From: a virus
Reading direction: 5' to 3' (one strand)
Virus record (IMG/VR): IMGVR_UViG_3300020442_001429
Coordinates: 1 to 57,177 of that record
Length of the DNA stretch: 57,177 nucleotides
This document shows positions 7,132-14,977 of this stretch, piece by piece. The position numbers were made by a program, and so were the translations under genes. Position 1 is the first letter of the stretch. Each line of letters starts with the position of its first letter. The notes under the pieces were generated by a model. That model saw only the letters and a program-made list of their open reading frames with translations, did no database searches and was not told where the DNA came from.

Positions 7132-7950
7132 TTATTCCCCTGTCCAATGTTTAAGTAGCTGAGGGTCAACTAATTTATCCTGTTTAGTTTTACCTCTTGT
7201 AGCATCCTCAAACGGTAATAAATCTATATTGAATACGCATAATATACAATTAGGTCTATAGATTTCTGTTGTTAAATCGTCATCGTCCCAGCTACGTCCT
7301 CGATTATATGAGTAAGCATAATCTGCTGGGAAATGATCCCATAATTTTTTACCAAAGTCACCCCATCTCCAGGAGTGATAATTATCTGTTCCGTCTGTAT
7401 ATGTAAACCAAATCTTTTCTTTATGTTCTAATACATCTTCCCATATACATTCTGCTTGATCGTCGGACCATACTTGGCAACTACCATTTGTATATGCTCC
7501 GTGTGCTAATTTAAATCTTCTTGACTTCATAGGACGTGGGTCCTGCCACCAACTTCTTAATTTAGTTGGCCTTTCCATATTGTATGTAAGTAATGGCTCT
7601 ATATCGTCCTGTATAATTACGTCCAAATCAAAGAAGATAAAGCGTCCCGTCGGCTTATCTGCTGCGAAATTGTGAGTATTAAAGACAAATGTTTTAGGCC
7701 TGTCCCAGCATCTAGCCATGCCATACTTAAAGTCATCAGAGCCGAACCAATACTTAGGATGTATGGTATCAATATCGGGAAATGGTATAACTTTAATATT
7801 TGGATCCAAGCCCTCGGCATCATCAGTATAGCAATAAAAATGGAAGTCATGTTTAGGATCAGTATGCCTTCGAGACATATCGTGAAGACGGTTGACAAAG
7901 TGCGGACCATATCTATCTCCCCATTTACTACAAACTACATTTACTCTCAT
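7132..7950 (-). CDS. DLD-motif glycosyltransferase, paralogue 3
   Basis: 272 residues. The N-terminus VVCSKWGDRYGPHFVNRL, then YCYTDDAEGL, then IHPKYWFG, and FIFFDLDVIIQ (D108, D110), define the same family as the genes at 6114, 9618 and 10357. C-terminal marks are SCQVWSDDQAECIW, GTDNYHSW and AYSYNRGRSWDDDD. The closest relative in the operon is the 9618 gene, which shares the HPKYWFG and VFNxHNF stretches. A metal-dependent GT-A nucleotide-sugar transferase is expected; donor and acceptor are unknown. Start overlaps the 73-residue gene as ATGA. Confidence 0.7.
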   Translation of the reverse strand: MRVNVVCSKWGDRYGPHFVNRLHDMSRRHTDPKHDFHFYCYTDDAEGLDPNIKVIPFPDIDTIHPKYWFGSDDFKYGMARCWDRPKTFVFNTHNFAADKPTGRFIFFDLDVIIQDDIEPLLTYNMERPTKLRSWWQDPRPMKSRRFKLAHGAYTNGSCQVWSDDQAECIWEDVLEHKEKIWFTYTDGTDNYHSWRWGDFGKKLWDHFPADYAYSYNRGRSWDDDDLTTEIYRPNCILCVFNIDLLPFEDATRGKTKQDKLVDPQLLKHWTGE

Positions 7951-8168
7951 CCAGCCTTCCTCGCAATGACATAGTCTGTTCCATATTGTTTACCAATATC
8001 AGCCAGCTGTTCTGTTATACGCATACATTTATAATCAAAGTCTGTTAGATCAGATCTAATAATAAGTGTTGCAAATTTGTTACTATTTTTCATCCATGTA
8101 GTATATTCATCTGAGTCGTTGAACTCACCTTCAATAATTAAAGTTTTTTCCGATTTAAGTGTTAGCAT
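7947..8168 (-). CDS. Small hypothetical protein in the glycosyltransferase operon
   Basis: 73 residues starting MLTLKSEKTLIIEGEFND. The pattern looks like alternating strands and helices, with EYTTWMKNSNKFATLII and a C-terminal GTDYVIARKAG. No membrane segment, metal site or known motif. The ATG at 8168 overlaps the stop of the radical-SAM-like gene and has AGGATGG just upstream. Its stop overlaps the next start, so it is translated as part of the chain. Function unknown. Confidence 0.55.
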   Translation of the reverse strand: MLTLKSEKTLIIEGEFNDSDEYTTWMKNSNKFATLIIRSDLTDFDYKCMRITEQLADIGKQYGTDYVIARKAG

Positions 8169-9649
8169 TTTCCATCCTGTTCATTATGTATTATTGTAGG
8201 ATTTAACTTTAACAAATTATTAAAGTATCCTTTATAAAAATCATTTGTAAAAATAGTTTCTAAATCATTATTTACGATACTATTTTTCTCCCAATCATAT
8301 AATAATTCTGTTTTATGTTCTGGACTTTTATATGATGTCGTTATATTTAGTGCAACCGTTTTGCATGGGAAAACCTGTCCCTCTGCACTTAGATAAAATG
8401 AATTATTAACTTTACCTTCGCACATAATATGTGGTGCAAATTTAATTTTCCTTTCTCTATATATGTCGTCCTTTTTTCTTGTTTTTAAAGTTTCAAGTTC
8501 TATAAGTTTATAATCAGGCATTTCCTGTTTTATTTTCTTCTTAACAGTTTTCTTTTCCTCAGGTACTTCGTTATTATAAACAAAACCTGTGAACATATAT
8601 TGTTTGCAAAGTTTCTTTGCTTTTTGTATATCATTGTCCAATTGATTTGTATGTGTATATGCCCAGAATACTCTTACACCTGAGTCTAGTAATACTTTAG
8701 CATTTTGTAATACCTTTTTATCTGGATTGCCTGTGTTTATATTAAAGGTTATATTACCCAACTCCTTAAATAATGTTGCAGTATTTTTCCACCAGACTTC
8801 ATCGTGTGATATACCTTGTGTATCTAAGTCCACACTAATGACCCATTCTTTTACAAAGTAGTGAACAATGTCTACAAAGTCTGGATTATCTGTTGCATCT
8901 CCGTTTAGTCCTTTTAATTTTATTCTTTTTAGTTTTGCCTTTAGTAAAAAGTCTGGATTGAAAGACTCCTTTACTTGTTCATACGATAAGTTATTGTCTC
9001 CATCAGATAATTCTATTTCAACCTTTTGTGGAAGATACGGATAAAGGTCCGTTTCTTTATTGTACATGGCAATTTGATGTTCAGGAGTGTAATCGTCGTA
9101 CCAATGAGGCAATGCGACGACCTCCCCTTCTAATTTTTCTGGATACGTTGCTGTGGTATCTTGTAAAAAGGGTAAAGTTCCTTCTTCGATTAAAAACTTT
9201 TCATGGAACGCATCAAAGTTATATAGTAGGTCATCTTCATTTTCTTCCCACTCCTTTAATATACTTTCTATTTTATTATTACGGTAAATAAAGTAACAAA
9301 GATTACCGTCCTGAAGTCGAACCTTCTTGTTGGCCTTATAAGTCTCTATGTCCTTTATAGAGTTTAATAATATATTAGGAGTTACAAACAAACAACGGTT
9401 ATTAGAATGCGTGTGTTGCATTATATCTATTTCTAACCAATCTAATCCATACTTAGGTACATGAAAGTTTATTCCATCTAAATAACCATCTTTCTTTTTG
9501 GATGATTCAAGCAGATCCATTTCTTCCTTTTGTACAAAGACAATAAAGTCAAAAGGATCCTCAATCAGTTTCTTCGCCTGAGTATAAAAAGCGTTTATCT
9601 GTGTTTGGCTATAATTGTTATCTAGCTGATTTGCTATAAGTGTTACCAT
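8162..9649 (-). CDS. Radical-SAM-like protein lacking the cluster cysteines, with SPASM-like tail
   Basis: 495 residues. Residues 1-170 resemble a degraded GT-A-like region (FDFIVFVQKEEM; CLFVTPNILL at the DxD place). From about 208 the text follows a radical SAM barrel: QKVEIELSDGDNNLSY stands exactly where family members have the CxxxCxxC loop, then LKRIKLKGLNGDATDNPDF, WVISVDLDTQG and ITFNINTG follow the barrel strands. All three cluster cysteines are missing. Near 400-425, MCEGKV and then EGQVFPCK match the start of a SPASM domain. It may be a catalytically dead or repurposed enzyme. Overlaps both neighbours. Confidence 0.55.
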   Translation of the reverse strand: MVTLIANQLDNNYSQTQINAFYTQAKKLIEDPFDFIVFVQKEEMDLLESSKKKDGYLDGINFHVPKYGLDWLEIDIMQHTHSNNRCLFVTPNILLNSIKDIETYKANKKVRLQDGNLCYFIYRNNKIESILKEWEENEDDLLYNFDAFHEKFLIEEGTLPFLQDTTATYPEKLEGEVVALPHWYDDYTPEHQIAMYNKETDLYPYLPQKVEIELSDGDNNLSYEQVKESFNPDFLLKAKLKRIKLKGLNGDATDNPDFVDIVHYFVKEWVISVDLDTQGISHDEVWWKNTATLFKELGNITFNINTGNPDKKVLQNAKVLLDSGVRVFWAYTHTNQLDNDIQKAKKLCKQYMFTGFVYNNEVPEEKKTVKKKIKQEMPDYKLIELETLKTRKKDDIYRERKIKFAPHIMCEGKVNNSFYLSAEGQVFPCKTVALNITTSYKSPEHKTELLYDWEKNSIVNNDLETIFTNDFYKGYFNNLLKLNPTIIHNEQDGKC

Positions 9650-10391
9650 GCCAAAGTCTCAAAAGTTTCTCATCTTGTAATTCATCTATTTTTATTTGTC
9701 CCTCATTGTTGGGTGTCATATCAACATTGAAAAGACAAAACTTACATTCTTCTCTATATTTATGTGCCTCCAAATCATGAGGATGTGACTTTCCTCGGTT
9801 ATAACTATACACCCAATCTAAGGGTATGTTATTCCAAAAGTCTTTTTGTCTCCAAAAGTGATAGTTATCTGTACCTTTATAAAAAGTTCTAAATATTAAT
9901 TGTTCTTCTTGCATTGCGTCCCAGAAAATATGTTCACATTGATCTCTATTCCAGCACATCACACTAGAATTATAATATGTGCCTCTAATATCTATGAAAC
10001 GCCTATTGTGTATATGTTTAGGATTGTCCCATTCTACATTTATGATTCTAGGTTTTAATGATAGTTCATATAAGTCTGAAATATCATTTTGTATAATTAC
10101 ATCTAAATCAAAGTAACACCAATGTCCATCGTAACCTAAAAAGTTATGTGAGTTGAATACTAAAAACTTAGCTCTATCCCAACAATAATTTTCTTTACCA
10201 AACCAATACTTAGGATGTAATGGTTCAACGTCGGGAATAGGTTTTGTATCACAGTTTAATCCTATAGGATCGTCGGTGTAACAAGTAAAGGTAAAATTAT
10301 GCTTGTAGTTCTCCTGTACCATACGATACAGATTGTTTACATAATGTGGTCCGTATTTAGTGCCCCACTTGATGCAGACAAAGTTCATCAT
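9618..10391 (-). CDS. DLD-motif glycosyltransferase, paralogue 2
   Basis: 257 residues from the ATG at 10391 (MMNFVCIKWG); the next codon, 10388, is also ATG. Family marks are KWGTKYGPHYVNNLY, CYTDDPIGL, LHPKYWFGK, the metal site CYFDLDVIIQ (D95, D97), NSSVMCWNRDQ, GTDNYHFW and VYSYNRGKSHPHD. The gene overlaps the 10357 gene by 35 bases and the 9649 start by 32, typical of this operon. A sugar transferase reaction is inferred from the family pattern; no acceptor can be named. Confidence 0.7.
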   Translation of the reverse strand: MMNFVCIKWGTKYGPHYVNNLYRMVQENYKHNFTFTCYTDDPIGLNCDTKPIPDVEPLHPKYWFGKENYCWDRAKFLVFNSHNFLGYDGHWCYFDLDVIIQNDISDLYELSLKPRIINVEWDNPKHIHNRRFIDIRGTYYNSSVMCWNRDQCEHIFWDAMQEEQLIFRTFYKGTDNYHFWRQKDFWNNIPLDWVYSYNRGKSHPHDLEAHKYREECKFCLFNVDMTPNNEGQIKIDELQDEKLLRLWHGNTYSKSAR

Positions 10392-11028
10392 ATTCTTTTG
10401 CAATCTCCGGGTATTGATCCTGTCCGTTTAAAAGACAAATTGTTTTATCTTGATATGTTCTACCGTCAAACATATATGAGTATATCTCCTCTCTTGGGAA
10501 ATGTTCAAATGTAAATCCTTCATGATATAAAAATGTATCATCTCCGAAAGGATATTGTAAATGATATTTATGAGCGTTCATAGCATACTTCTTCCAAATA
10601 TGTGTGGCGTCTTTCCATGCCATAACACTAGAATTAAAATTAGATAGCGGTCCTTTTTTACTATGATATGGGAATTCATGTATATTAATACCTTCTTTCT
10701 CACCTCGTTCTTTCCAATAAGTGTAACATATTACAGGATTATGAGTACAATAATCAAACAAATGGTCTATAGGTTTTTGGATTCTTACGTCTAAATCTAA
10801 ATAAAGTATTGTTTCTCCCTCATTTGCTTTGATTTGGAATAGTTTTAACTTTTCCATATTGCCAGCAGGCTCGTGTTCTATGTTAAGAATGCCTATATCG
10901 GGATGCAAATCGGTGGGGTCATCAGTAACGCAGATGTAATTGAACTTACCCTCGGTGTGTTCGTATATCGCATTTACATCATTTGCACTGTATTTAGTGC
11001 CATATTTTAATGTCAAAATAGTTTTCAT
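10357..11028 (-). CDS. DLD-motif glycosyltransferase, paralogue 1 (operon leader)
   Basis: 223 residues, the first gene after the late promoter at 11042. It starts MKTILTLKYGTKYSANDVNA and has YICVTDDPTDL, then TILYLDLDVRIQ (D78, D80), then FNSSVMAW and IYSYMFDGR. It is the shortest and most diverged of the four paralogues and lacks the HPKYWFG and GTDNYH stretches. The Asp-Leu-Asp metal site is intact, so activity is plausible. Expected late in infection from the shared divergent promoter. Confidence 0.7.
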   Translation of the reverse strand: MKTILTLKYGTKYSANDVNAIYEHTEGKFNYICVTDDPTDLHPDIGILNIEHEPAGNMEKLKLFQIKANEGETILYLDLDVRIQKPIDHLFDYCTHNPVICYTYWKERGEKEGINIHEFPYHSKKGPLSNFNSSVMAWKDATHIWKKYAMNAHKYHLQYPFGDDTFLYHEGFTFEHFPREEIYSYMFDGRTYQDKTICLLNGQDQYPEIAKEYDELCLHQVGH

Positions 11029-11041
11029 ATCAATATCATTT

Positions 11042-11053
11042 TATTTATAAATA
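11042..11053. promoter_or_regulatory. Palindromic bidirectional late promoter
   Basis: The 12-base sequence TATTTATAAATA is its own reverse complement and contains an exact TATAAATA on each strand (11046-11053 on plus, 11042-11049 on minus). It sits between the divergent starts at 11028 and 11082, so one site can serve both the glycosyltransferase operon and the structural genes. Confidence 0.75.
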
Positions 11054-11081
11054 AGATACATAAGAGAAAATAGAGGTATAG

Positions 11082-11408
11082 ATGGCTACTGTACAGAATA
11101 TAGTTATAGATCAGGGAACGACGTTTAGTCTCGATATTACGCTGACTAATGCGGACGGAACTGCTAAGGACTTAACTTCTTACACGCCAACTAGCCAACT
11201 GCGTAAACATTACTCCAGCACAACAGCAACCGACTTTACAGTAGCCAAGGTTGACAATACAGGAGAAATTACGCTGTCTCTATCGGCAACACAAACTGCT
11301 GGACTTAAAGAAGGCAGATATGTGTACGATGTCGAAATAGCAAGCTCATCTGAAACATTAAGAGTTTTAGAAGGGCTAGTAACAGTAACGCCAAACGTAA
11401 CGAGGTAA
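11082..11408 (+). CDS. Virion structural protein, BppU-N-like domain
   Basis: 108 residues, beta-rich. VIDQGTTFSLDITLTNADGT, then a tail ending in RVLEGLVTVTPNVTR, is the layout of small phage domains found at the base of fibre or baseplate appendages (GTTF; AxTG.ITLSLSA; YVYDVE; G.V.V.P.VTR). It follows AGAGGT and the shared late promoter. It is followed after four bases by another small structural gene. Virion location is inferred from the context of fibre-type genes. Confidence 0.6.
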   Translation: MATVQNIVIDQGTTFSLDITLTNADGTAKDLTSYTPTSQLRKHYSSTTATDFTVAKVDNTGEITLSLSATQTAGLKEGRYVYDVEIASSSETLRVLEGLVTVTPNVTR

Positions 11409-11412
11409 GTAA

Positions 11413-11643
11413 ATGGGAGTAAAAGTAACAGTAGGAACTAGCGCCAATAGGGTAGTAACTTCAACGACTTCGCAATCCCGTACTCAAACATCTACAACAC
11501 TAGATGGATTAGAAGGAGTAGATACTACTGGCGTGCAAAACGGTTACACATTAGTTTATGACAGCACTAACGGTAAATGGGAAGCGGCTCCGGCCAGTAA
11601 TCTTTCTGTAAACGTTACTGCAATTGATGGTGGAACATTTTAG
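11413..11643 (+). CDS. Small virion-associated protein ending in DGGTF
   Basis: 76 residues rich in Ser and Thr (VVTSTTSQSRTQTSTT). The middle GYTLVYDSTNGKWEA resembles the short repeats found in fibre proteins of marine phages. It ends IDGGTF, a C-terminal motif shared with the 11679 and 13709 genes. Probable short fibre or fibre-adapter protein; the exact role is unknown. The ATG follows GAGGTAAGTAA. Its low complexity means database hits should be read with care. Confidence 0.55.
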   Translation: MGVKVTVGTSANRVVTSTTSQSRTQTSTTLDGLEGVDTTGVQNGYTLVYDSTNGKWEAAPASNLSVNVTAIDGGTF

Positions 11644-11678
11644 TATAAAATTGACCAATATTCAATAGGAGAAAATAA

Positions 11679-12995
11679 ATGGCAACAACTATTCAGATAA
11701 AAAGAAGTACTGGATCAACAGCTCCAGGTACTTCCGATTTAGTTGAAGGCGAATTAGCGTATGCTGAGGATCGTACTGGAGACGGTGCGTCCGCCAAGTT
11801 ATACATCTCATCTATAGATAGTGGCGGTAACGAGGTTATTCAAGAGATTGGTGGTAAATATTACACTGATTTATTGGATAACGCTACTAATGCTAATACA
11901 GCATCAACAATCGTAAAAAGAGACGGCAGTGGTAATTTTTCCGCAGGCACAATATCTTACGGTTCACTTAGCGACGGTACTATTACAGTAACCGCGTTCG
12001 TTGATGAAGATAACATGGCTTCTGATAGTGCCACAATGGTACCTACTCAGCAGTCTGTTAAAGCATACGTAGACTCACAAGTCACAGCACAAGATGTTGA
12101 TGTAGCAGGTGACTCTGGAACAGGAGCAATTACTGATTCAGAAACCTTTACTATTGCAGGTGGTACAGGTATCACAACTGCAATGTCTGGCAATACACTT
12201 ACAGCGACATTGGATGATACAGCAGTTACAGCAGGATCATATGGTTCTACAACAGCTGTTCCTATCTTAACTATTGACGCACAGGGACGTATTACAGCAG
12301 CTTCTACAGGAACAATTGCAACTTCATTTACAGTTGCAGCGGACTCAGGTTCAGACGATGTAGTCGCAGGTGGTGAAACACTAACATTCGCTGGTACAGC
12401 TAACGAAATCGAAACAACGGTTTCAAACAATCAGATACAAATTGGATTACCTAGTAACGTAACAGTTGGAAACAACCTTACAGTTTCAGGTAACTTAACT
12501 GTATCAGGAACAACTACAACAGTTGATTCCACAACATTATCCGTAGCAGATCCGCTAATTTCATTAGCGACAGGAAACAATTCAACTGACGCAGTTGACA
12601 TTGGTTTGTTCGGATTGTACGACACTTCAGGATCACAAGACTTGTATGCAGGTTTCTTTAGAGACGCATCAGATTCTGGTAAGTGGAAACTATTTAAAGA
12701 CTTACAAGCAGCTCCAACAACCACAGTTAATACAAGTGGAACAGGTTATGCAGTAGGTACTTTGGTAGCCAACATTGAAGGTAGTGTATCAGGCGGTACT
12801 GTATCTGGCTTGTCATCAGACATAGCAGTAGCAGACGGTGGTACAGGAGCAGGTACGTTTACAAGTAATGGTATCCTTTACGGTAACGGAACAGGTGCTC
12901 TTCAAGTAACAGCAGCAGGTTCTGAAGGACAAGTTCTTCAAGCAGGCTCAGGTGGTACTCCAGAATTCGGCGGAATTGACGGAGGTACATACTAA
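11679..12995 (+). CDS. Tail-fibre-like structural protein
   Basis: 438 residues. The N-terminal domain (about 1-60, IQIKRSTGSTAPGTSDLVEG, then AKLYIS) is a common capsid/fibre anchoring module. The long remainder is Thr/Ser/Gly-rich beta-repeat sequence with LTVSGNLTVSGTT, SLATGNN and VADGGTGAGTF units typical of trimeric phage fibres. It ends GIDGGTY. AGGAG lies upstream of the ATG. It shares fibre-shaft style repeats with the 13975 gene and its N-terminal module with the 13379 gene. The receptor-binding role is inferred. Confidence 0.65.
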   Translation: MATTIQIKRSTGSTAPGTSDLVEGELAYAEDRTGDGASAKLYISSIDSGGNEVIQEIGGKYYTDLLDNATNANTASTIVKRDGSGNFSAGTISYGSLSDGTITVTAFVDEDNMASDSATMVPTQQSVKAYVDSQVTAQDVDVAGDSGTGAITDSETFTIAGGTGITTAMSGNTLTATLDDTAVTAGSYGSTTAVPILTIDAQGRITAASTGTIATSFTVAADSGSDDVVAGGETLTFAGTANEIETTVSNNQIQIGLPSNVTVGNNLTVSGNLTVSGTTTTVDSTTLSVADPLISLATGNNSTDAVDIGLFGLYDTSGSQDLYAGFFRDASDSGKWKLFKDLQAAPTTTVNTSGTGYAVGTLVANIEGSVSGGTVSGLSSDIAVADGGTGAGTFTSNGILYGNGTGALQVTAAGSEGQVLQAGSGGTPEFGGIDGGTY

Positions 12996-13016
12996 TTTAT
13001 TGTAAGGTAACGTGAA

Positions 13017-13361
13017 ATGGATGAAAAATTAATTAATGAATATATTAACAATCTTGTTTTACAGGTTAATACTGTAACTCAAGAATCTATAGTATTGAAA
13101 ACTAGATTACAGGTAATGGAAAAGGAAAAGAATAGATTGGCAGAGACTAATAAGGATTTAGCAGAAGAACTCGACGCTCTAAAGTTTCAACAACAAGAGG
13201 AAGAGAAAGAAAATAAACCTGAAATAGAAAATGTCATAGAGGAAGAACCAAAGGTAGAGAAAAAAATTCCTAAATATGTTAGGGAACCTAAACCTAAAGG
13301 TTATAATCCGAAAGTGGATGGTCCTCGTAAACTTATGCCTAATCCAGAATTTACAAATTAA
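13017..13361 (+). CDS. Coiled-coil hypothetical protein
   Basis: 114 residues. Residues 1-65 form an obvious coiled coil (NNLVLQVNTVTQESIVLKT; then KNRLAETNKDLAEELDAL). The second half is Glu/Lys-rich and likely disordered, ending PKGYNPKVDGPRKLMPNPEF. It lies between fibre genes and may be a fibre chaperone or a rod-forming structural part. No known family recognised. Spacing to both neighbours is under 25 bases, so it belongs to the same late transcript. Confidence 0.6.
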   Translation: MDEKLINEYINNLVLQVNTVTQESIVLKTRLQVMEKEKNRLAETNKDLAEELDALKFQQQEEEKENKPEIENVIEEEPKVEKKIPKYVREPKPKGYNPKVDGPRKLMPNPEFTN

Positions 13362-13378
13362 ATCAGAGGAGCAATTAA

Positions 13379-13699
13379 ATGGCAACAGTAATTAAACTCA
13401 AGAAGTCAGAAACAGCGAGTAGCGTACCTACTACATCTGACATCGTTGTAGGTGAAGTTGCTATTAACACAGCCGATCAAATAATGTATGTCAGAAATTC
13501 AACTGACTCTATTGTTAAGGTTGCAAACTTTACTGAAAAGGATCAATCGTTGGTGTTCCCAACAGGCGATTACGGTTCAGTAGCGTCAGCACTTTCAACA
13601 GATGCATTTGGGCAATATTTAGATCAAATATATGATTTGAATACTGCTATAAAATATAGGCTAGCGACTGAAGATTTAGGTTCAGATAGTTCAATATAG
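13379..13699 (+). CDS. Virion structural protein, fibre N-terminal module
   Basis: 106 residues. The first 50 (VIKLKKSETASSVPTTSDI, then VGEVAINTADQIMYVRNS) match the N-terminal module of the 11679 gene and of many phage fibre proteins. The tail DQIYDLNTAIKYRLATED is helical. It has no shaft, so it may be an adapter or a trimming piece of a fibre assembly. GAGGAG lies before the ATG. The virion location is inferred. Confidence 0.6.
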   Translation: MATVIKLKKSETASSVPTTSDIVVGEVAINTADQIMYVRNSTDSIVKVANFTEKDQSLVFPTGDYGSVASALSTDAFGQYLDQIYDLNTAIKYRLATEDLGSDSSI

Positions 13700-13708
13700 G
13701 AGACGACA

Positions 13709-13963
13709 ATGGCAGTAACAGTACAATTTAGAAGAGGCACAGCAACACAAAACAATGCCTTTACAGGTGCAGTTGGTGAATTGTCGGTCAATACTACCAA
13801 CAATACAATTAGAGTACACGACGGCAGTACACAAGGTGGACATGAGCTTATGAAAGCTGATGCCACAAACATTGATGGTAATATAGCATCTAGCCGTATT
13901 ACTGGAACAATAGTAGCAGATTCCATGGAAGATGGATCTAGCATAGACGGTGGAACTTTTTAG
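13709..13963 (+). CDS. Short Mtd-N-like structural protein ending in DGGTF
   Basis: 84 residues. The segment VQFRRGTATQNNAFTGAVGE, followed by TIRVHDGSTQGG, is the domain found at the N-terminus of phage tropism determinants and many tail fibres (RFRRGT...FTGA.GE...VHDGST.GG). The next gene carries a second copy of the same domain. It ends SIDGGTF. Probably a minor fibre protein or a decoy for the longer paralogue. AGGAG precedes the ATG. Confidence 0.65.
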   Translation: MAVTVQFRRGTATQNNAFTGAVGELSVNTTNNTIRVHDGSTQGGHELMKADATNIDGNIASSRITGTIVADSMEDGSSIDGGTF

Positions 13964-13974
13964 AGGAGAAATAA

Positions 13975-14967
13975 ATGCCAACACAAGTACAATTTAGACG
14001 TGGTACAACCACTCAAAATAATAACTTTACAGGTGCTGTTGGAGAGATTTCAATTGATACAGATCTAGATACCATCCGCGTCCATGATGGTAGCACTGCT
14101 GGTGGGATTAGACTCGCCAAATATTCTGAGATTACATCAGGGGATATTACAGGTGTTACAGCAGGAACAGGCCTCTCAGGAGGTGGTTCGTCAGGTGACG
14201 TAACTGTCAATTTATCACATTTAGGATTGGAAAGTTTATCCGATCCTGACGCAGATAGATTATTCATGTGGGACGATAGTGCAGGCGCAGCAGCATTTGT
14301 TGCTGTAGGTACTGGTATTAATTTATCAGGAACTAGCATGACTATCGGCCAATCAGTTGGTACATCAGATAACGTACAATTTCAGAACCTAGTTCTCTCA
14401 GGAGACTTAACGGTTAATGGAACAACAACATCCGTAAATACAACAAATACGAACGTTACTGACGCATTACTAGAATTAGGAAACGGAACAACCGGTTCAC
14501 CCAGCAATGATGCTGGTATTGTAATAGAAAGAGGAGACTCAAACAACGCATTCATAGGATTTGATGAAAGTGCAGACAAGTTTATTGTAGGTACTGGAAC
14601 ATTTACAGGTGCAAGTACAGGTAATCTTTCAATTACAACAGGAACCCTTGTAGCGAACCTAGAAGGTGATGTAACAGGTGACGTTACAGGTAACGCAGAC
14701 ACGGCGACTACGTTAGCTACAGCAAGAACAATCTCATTAGGTGGGGACCTTAGTGGTTCAGCATCATTTAATGGGTCAGCCGATATAACTATAAGTGCAA
14801 CAATAGCAGCTAATAGCGTTGCACTAGGTACGGACACAACAGGTAATTATGTTGCAAGTCTAGTAGCAGGAACAGGTATTACACTTGCCAACAATAGTGG
14901 CGAGAACGCAACACCTACTATTACAGGATTAGCAGTATATGATTCTTCAGGGTCTTTACTTAACTAA
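13975..14967 (+). CDS. Tail-fibre protein with Mtd-N-like domain
   Basis: 330 residues. Residues 1-50 repeat the domain of the preceding gene (VQFRRGTTTQNNNFTGAVGE; TIRVHDGSTAGG). The shaft has Gly/Thr/Ser beta repeats, with LSGDLTVNGTTTSVNTTNTN, EGDVTGDVTGNADTATTL and GTGITLANNSG units. This is the style of fibres that attach to the baseplate or neck and reach the host surface. It is the last gene before the neck genes. No lectin-like or hypervariable tip domain is visible. Confidence 0.65.
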   Translation: MPTQVQFRRGTTTQNNNFTGAVGEISIDTDLDTIRVHDGSTAGGIRLAKYSEITSGDITGVTAGTGLSGGGSSGDVTVNLSHLGLESLSDPDADRLFMWDDSAGAAAFVAVGTGINLSGTSMTIGQSVGTSDNVQFQNLVLSGDLTVNGTTTSVNTTNTNVTDALLELGNGTTGSPSNDAGIVIERGDSNNAFIGFDESADKFIVGTGTFTGASTGNLSITTGTLVANLEGDVTGDVTGNADTATTLATARTISLGGDLSGSASFNGSADITISATIAANSVALGTDTTGNYVASLVAGTGITLANNSGENATPTITGLAVYDSSGSLLN

Positions 14968-14977
14968 GGAATGAATT

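Noticed and set aside
12047-14837. Several long minus-strand frames opposite the fibre genes
   Set aside because: They arise from Thr/Gly/Ser-rich codon use in the plus-strand fibre genes and lack starts with ribosome sites.
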